A stretch of 64,000 bases of DNA. It comes from CAWICD01 sp052267165 (GTDB taxonomy: Bacteria; Vulcanimicrobiota; Vulcanimicrobiia; Vulcanimicrobiales; Vulcanimicrobiaceae). A program made the position numbers and the translations under genes. The notes under the pieces are model-generated. The model searched no databases and was not told the origin of the DNA. It saw only the letters and a list, made by a program, of their open reading frames with translations. Numbering within the stretch: position 1 is the stretch's first letter; every line of letters starts with the position of its first letter. Shown piece after piece: positions 60,838-64,000 of this stretch. The stretch covers positions 62,001 to 126,000 of the forward strand of contig JBKQHO010000036.1 of the NCBI GenBank assembly GCA_052267165.1. The letters run 5' to 3'.

Positions 60838-61746
60838 ATGAGCGATTCTGGATCCGTAACTAGCCTCAAGCGTTTCGATGCGTGGCCGAGCCTGCCGTAT
60901 GAAAGCTGGAAGAGCACGCTCGAAACGGTGCACATGTACGCCCAGATCGTGGGCAAGATCCGCCTCGCCCTCGCGCCGCCCGAACCGGAGTGGGCGAACG
61001 TGCCGCTCTACGTCACGGCGCGCGGCTTGACCACGAGCCCGATCGCCTACGAGGAGCGCGCGTTCTCGCTCGACTTCGACTTCATCGAGCACAAACTCGA
61101 GGTCGTCGTCAGCGACGGCCGGAGGCGCGCGCTCTCGCTGCTGCCTCCGATGAGCGTCGAGGCCTTCTATCGCGAACTGATGAACGCCCTCGGTGAACTG
61201 GGCATCGGCGTTCGGATCTGGACGATGGCGGTCGAACTCCCGCACCCGATCCGCTTCACCGACGACACGCAGCACGCGTCATACGACGGCGACGCCGTGA
61301 ATCGCTTCTTTCGGGTTCTGCTGCAGGCCGACGCGGCCCTCAAAGCGCACCGGGCACCGTTCCGAGGCCGGCACACTCCGGTGCAATTCTTTTGGGGAAC
61401 GTTCGACTTGGCGTATGCGCGCTTTTCGGGCCGGCCAGCGACGCCGTCGAGCAACAGCGTCATCATGCGCAACGCCATGGACGCCGAAGAGATCTGCGCC
61501 GGCTTTTGGGCCGGCGACGAGCGTTTCCCGGAGCCTGCGTTCTGGTGCTACGGGTATCCAAAGCCGAACGGTATCGAGCAGGCGGCGATACAACCGAAGG
61601 CCGCATCTTGGAGTCCCGTGCTCGGCGAGTTCGTCCTGCGATACGAGGATGTGCGCGCTAGCGCATCCCCGCGCGCTGCGCTCCGCGACTTCCTCGCAAG
61701 CACGTACGACGCGTGCGCGGAGCGCGCCGGGTGGCCCAAAGCATAG
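60838..61746 (+). CDS. DUF5996-family protein, 302 aa
   Basis: GAAGGGAACGAGC precedes ATG 60838. The protein shows the DUF5996 pattern: WPSLPYESWKSTLETVHMYA, QIVGKIRLALAPPEPEWANV, PLYVTARGLTTSPIAYE, VQFFWGTFDLAYARFSGRPA and SVIMRNAMDAEEICAGFWAG. Function unknown. It is widespread next to acetyltransferases or regulators. It may be co-transcribed with the GNAT gene. Confidence 0.85.
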   Translation: MSDSGSVTSLKRFDAWPSLPYESWKSTLETVHMYAQIVGKIRLALAPPEPEWANVPLYVTARGLTTSPIAYEERAFSLDFDFIEHKLEVVVSDGRRRALSLLPPMSVEAFYRELMNALGELGIGVRIWTMAVELPHPIRFTDDTQHASYDGDAVNRFFRVLLQADAALKAHRAPFRGRHTPVQFFWGTFDLAYARFSGRPATPSSNSVIMRNAMDAEEICAGFWAGDERFPEPAFWCYGYPKPNGIEQAAIQPKAASWSPVLGEFVLRYEDVRASASPRAALRDFLASTYDACAERAGWPKA

Positions 61747-62399
61747 GTCGTTAAGCGAACCTTCCGCGAGTCGAGTGGCTGCACGCGCACTTGCAACTTC
61801 GTGACCTAGAATGCGATCTTGGCGCCCGGTCGCGTTCGGCGTGCGAATGCCGACAATAGTAAGAGAGTCGATGCGCCATTCGGCCCTAGCTAGGGACCTC
61901 TTTCAACGATCTTCCCGCTTACCTACAACGTGAGGAGGCGGCCTCCTAGCGTGGCCGGCGCTGCACGTGACTTCTGGCGAAATTCGCGGCTAACTGGCCA
62001 GGAGCGCGCAAGCGTCCAGCTCGCCGAGCGGGTGGGCAACGTAGTACCGCTGCGCACTGGTGCAGCGCAAACCTCGTACGGTTCTTCTTGTTGCCGTTCT
62101 TGCTGGAAGTCGCCATCAGGCTACGGTTCCTCAATCGTGATCTCGTTCTGATATGCGTCAATCCAAGCGATGTCAATCACGGCCGGCCTCACCCGTCCCG
62201 CCGCACGAGCAAGCGTGGTTCGGCGCCCCGCATGCAGTGCACCATCCTACCAGACGGTTTCGAAAGCGAACGGGAAGCTTGGGAACACGAAGCCGTGAGC
62301 GCAGATCGGCTTCGTGCGTGAACGTCGCGTCAGCGGATCTCTTGCACTCTTCTTCGCGGCCATGGTGTTCCTCCAAGCTCTCCGCGGATATCCGCGGTT
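61747..62399. other. Intergenic, no recognisable gene
   Basis: About 650 bases in which I see no supported coding sequence. Short palindromes (CCCTAGCTAGGG near 61890; GGAGGCGGCCTCC near 61935) and degraded codons are present. The stretch probably belongs to the decayed region that continues to 63.1 kb. Confidence 0.45.
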
Positions 62400-62596
62400 G
62401 CACGTCGGAACCTGTTACCCAATTCGTCGCGGGCGAGGGATTCGCGCTCGAGCACGTCCGCCCACCGGTGCGCGGTCAGCTGGGCGGCCGCGGAATCTTG
62501 ATCGCGAAGTCGCTGGCCCGCTCCGTTCAAACTGCACGAGTCGGCGGCGAACGCTTTCGCGTTACCGTCGAGCTCCCGATCCGCCTCAGCGCCTAG
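62400..62596 (+). pseudogene. 3' fragment of an RsbW-like anti-sigma kinase
   Basis: The plus strand reads EPVTQFVAGEGFALEHVRPP, then VRGQLGGRGILIAKSLARSV and FRVTVELPIRLSA, matching the ATP-lid and end of HATPase_c anti-sigma/serine kinases. The first two thirds are absent. It may once have paired with the STAS protein at 63.3-63.6 kb. Confidence 0.5.
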
Positions 62597-62660
62597 ACCT
62601 AGAACGGCGAGACTAGCAGCGTAACGATCGCCGGAGATCCGGCACGTCGCGGGTTGGAAC

Positions 62661-63079
62661 ATCGTTGCGCGCGCCCTCACGCCGCATCGTGCAGCGTGAG
62701 CGGGGTTCTCGCCCGCGGTAGCTCGCTCGTGGGCCGCAACTCGGCCCGTCGCCGAATCTCCAGCGCTCCGGCAACGTCCGCGTGGCAACTCCAGCCACAC
62801 ACAACGCACACGAAGCGCCTTTTCCGACGACTCTCCGCCGCGACGTGCAGACAATGCCCGCGCGTCTGCGACGAATACCTGGCCTGGCCGCGACACGTGC
62901 ATCATTCTTCCGTAGCTCCGTCAACTCGGCGTACTGCTGCTTTGTCGTGACGGCGATGCCGCACGCCACGCACATCTGGGTTCATCGAGCAGCGCGTTGT
63001 AGAACTGGCGCGTGACGTCGAGCATCATCCGAAGGCGCGCTTCTTGCGAGCTCGTGGGATAAAGTCGAACGCGATGCAT
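62661..63079 (-). pseudogene. Internally deleted TnpB with right-end hairpin (copy 3)
   Basis: The minus strand starts with a TnpB N-terminus (MHRVRLYPTSSQEARLRMML, then DVTRQFYNALLDE), then TTKQQYAELTELRKNDARVA in another frame, and jumps to the C-terminal zinc finger (KRRFVCVVCGWSCHADV in another frame) ending LTLHDAA. The catalytic middle is deleted. The 25-base hairpin is 62676-62700. A TATCAT -10-like box lies at 63095-63100. Confidence 0.7.
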
Positions 63080-63266
63080 CCAGCGCACGTTCAAATGATA
63101 GCGCAAGCGTGCGCCACCATCATGGCAGAGCGAGAACGGCGCGCACACGTTGGAGAGAGCGCCCCCCGGCCGATGACGCGCTACGTCGAACGACTTCGCG
63201 ACTTCTGCGCCCCGCCGATAGCCGGACGGGTCCCCGGGCGGCGTCGTTCGCCTCCGTGCTTACTAC

Positions 63267-63620
63267 CTAGGTTTGCGAGGAGGCCGCAGCTCCGCCGTTC
63301 CTCACGGCCTCGTCGAACGACTCGTAAGCCGGTAGCGCGCCGGTCAATCCGGTGATCTCGAACACCCGTCTCGCCCCGCCGTTTCGCGGCAAGACGATGC
63401 GCATTCGATCTCCGTGCACGTTGAAGCGGCGAATCAAGACACCCAAGCCGCTGCTGTCGAGATACGTGCACGAAGCCAGATCGACGACTACTCCTTGCGC
63501 CTGCGTCGCGGCGCTTTGGATCATCGCTTCGAGCTCTGCGAAATTCGTAAGATCGACGTCGCCCTCGACCACGACACTCCCCATGTTGCCGCGGTCGACG
63601 ACGCAGAAAGACTTAGCCAT
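63267..63620 (-). CDS. STAS-domain anti-anti-sigma factor
   Basis: ATG 63620 gives 117 aa: SVVVEGDVDLTNFAELEAMI, VVVDLASCTYLDSSGLGVLI with the phosphorylatable Ser in DSSGLGV, and a final helix near FEITGLTGALPAYE. It fits the SpoIIAA/RsbV family that releases a sigma factor when dephosphorylated. The PP2C protein at 27.4 kb is a candidate phosphatase, but the link is inferred. Confidence 0.88.
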   Translation of the reverse strand: MAKSFCVVDRGNMGSVVVEGDVDLTNFAELEAMIQSAATQAQGVVVDLASCTYLDSSGLGVLIRRFNVHGDRMRIVLPRNGGARRVFEITGLTGALPAYESFDEAVRNGGAAASSQT

Positions 63621-63890
63621 AACAGTAGCTTCGAGCCGACCCAAGCGCATGCCTCGGGGTACGGCACTCGGGTGCCGGCAGCCGCTTGCCGAGAGGGCGG
63701 CCTTCCGCGTTTTCGGCGTTCTCGAGGTTGCGATAATCTGGTCGTGGATGCAGCGATCCTGCGCAGCGCCGGCGCCGATTCGGTCGACGGCCACGCCAGC
63801 TAGCAAGGGAGCGAGAGCGGCGCAGATTCCCACAAGCCCGGCTGTCATGGCAACCGCGGCCGGGCTTCGCTACGTGCCGACACCATGCGA

Positions 63891-64000
63891 TCAAGAGACG
63901 GTTTCGCCCCGCTTCAGCTTCTTCCTTACGAGCGAGCGGCCGCGGCGCGTTAGCAGCACCGGGATCCCCGCGACCTCGATACGAACGGGGACGTTCTCGC
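63891..64000 (-). CDS. C-terminal end of an unrecognised protein (partial)
   Basis: The last 35 codons read ENVPVRIEVAGIPVLLTRRG, then RSLVRKKLKRGETVS, stop at 63891-63893. It is strongly basic at the end. The rest lies beyond the window. No family assigned. Confidence 0.4.
   Translation of the reverse strand, partial: ENVPVRIEVAGIPVLLTRRGRSLVRKKLKRGETVS

Noticed and set aside
15536..62700. Three hairpins read as a dispersed transcription terminator
   Set aside because: They encode conserved TnpB C-terminal codons, lack a T run, and end at an element boundary, so a transposon right end explains them better.
63621..63848. Membrane-like N-terminal extension of the STAS protein
   Set aside because: The segment is out of family and has no ribosome-binding site; ATG 63620 gives the normal STAS length.
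1..64000. rRNA or tRNA genes
   Set aside because: No cloverleaf-like or rRNA-like sequence was recognised by eye; a tRNAscan/Infernal run would be needed to exclude them fully.

Overview
The window is GC-rich (about two thirds G+C by eye) bacterial chromosomal DNA. It has dense, mostly minus-strand operons with many 1-4 base overlaps (ATGA, GTGA, TGATG) and frequent GTG/TTG starts. The gene mix includes a PASTA kinase with a penicillin-binding protein, ruvC-ruvA-ruvB, carA and carB far apart, Bat-type AAA/VWA genes, a TonB-dependent outer-membrane receptor and several uncharacterised secreted proteins. This suggests a diderm, heterotrophic, poorly cultured lineage. A group such as Eremiobacterota (WPS-2) would fit, but that is inference; no rRNA or tRNA gene was seen.

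Layout. 1-6.5 kb is a decaying accessory island: a divergent HicA/HicB pair, a MazE/MazF-like pair whose toxin is frameshifted, a broken tyrosine recombinase beside a broken zinc-ribbon gene, and a Fic remnant truncated at both ends. 6.5-15.5 kb holds an esterase, an SGNH hydrolase, ruvBAC, a five-PASTA Ser/Thr kinase, a transpeptidase and a hydrolase. 15.5-31.1 kb carries glucan phosphorylase, a broken methyltransferase, a CitE-like lyase, carB, cytochrome c, pdxH, VWA/DUF58 genes, a PP2C phosphatase and a penicillin-acylase homologue. At 31.1-32.3 kb a TnpB element with its omegaRNA-type right end has interrupted a secreted-protein gene. 32.4-44.5 kb contains a Fur-family regulator with catalase, MoxR and a BatD-like gene, carA, a TetR/DHA2 efflux pair, a chloroperoxidase-like hydrolase, Uma2, and tnpA and tnpB remnants.

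The most notable locus is 44.7-55.0 kb, one minus-strand run of 13 genes that looks like a complete azole-forming RiPP (LAP/TOMM) pathway. Two short precursors, each with a near-identical leader followed by a run of 8 or 9 serines, sit upstream of a leader-binding E1-like protein, a YcaO cyclodehydratase ending in a PxPxP-type tail, a SagB-type FMN dehydrogenase, a CPBP protease, an ABC exporter, a periplasmic protein and a TonB-type receptor. Two tandem HTH-only LuxR-type regulators and a secreted protein precede them. The inferred product is a serine-derived, oxazole-rich peptide, exported and possibly sensed or re-imported.

A second theme is transposon-derived RNA-guided machinery. One TnpB appears to lack the RuvC-II glutamate motif and one zinc-finger cysteine. 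Three other loci (15.55, 42.23 and 62.68 kb) keep the same 25-base hairpin that encodes the end of a different TnpB family, each followed by unrelated sequence where a guide would lie. 55-64 kb is ordinary metabolism (HMG-CoA-lyase-like enzyme, two MFS transporters, VOC, SDR, GNAT, DUF5996) and then another decayed stretch with an RsbW-like fragment and a STAS protein.
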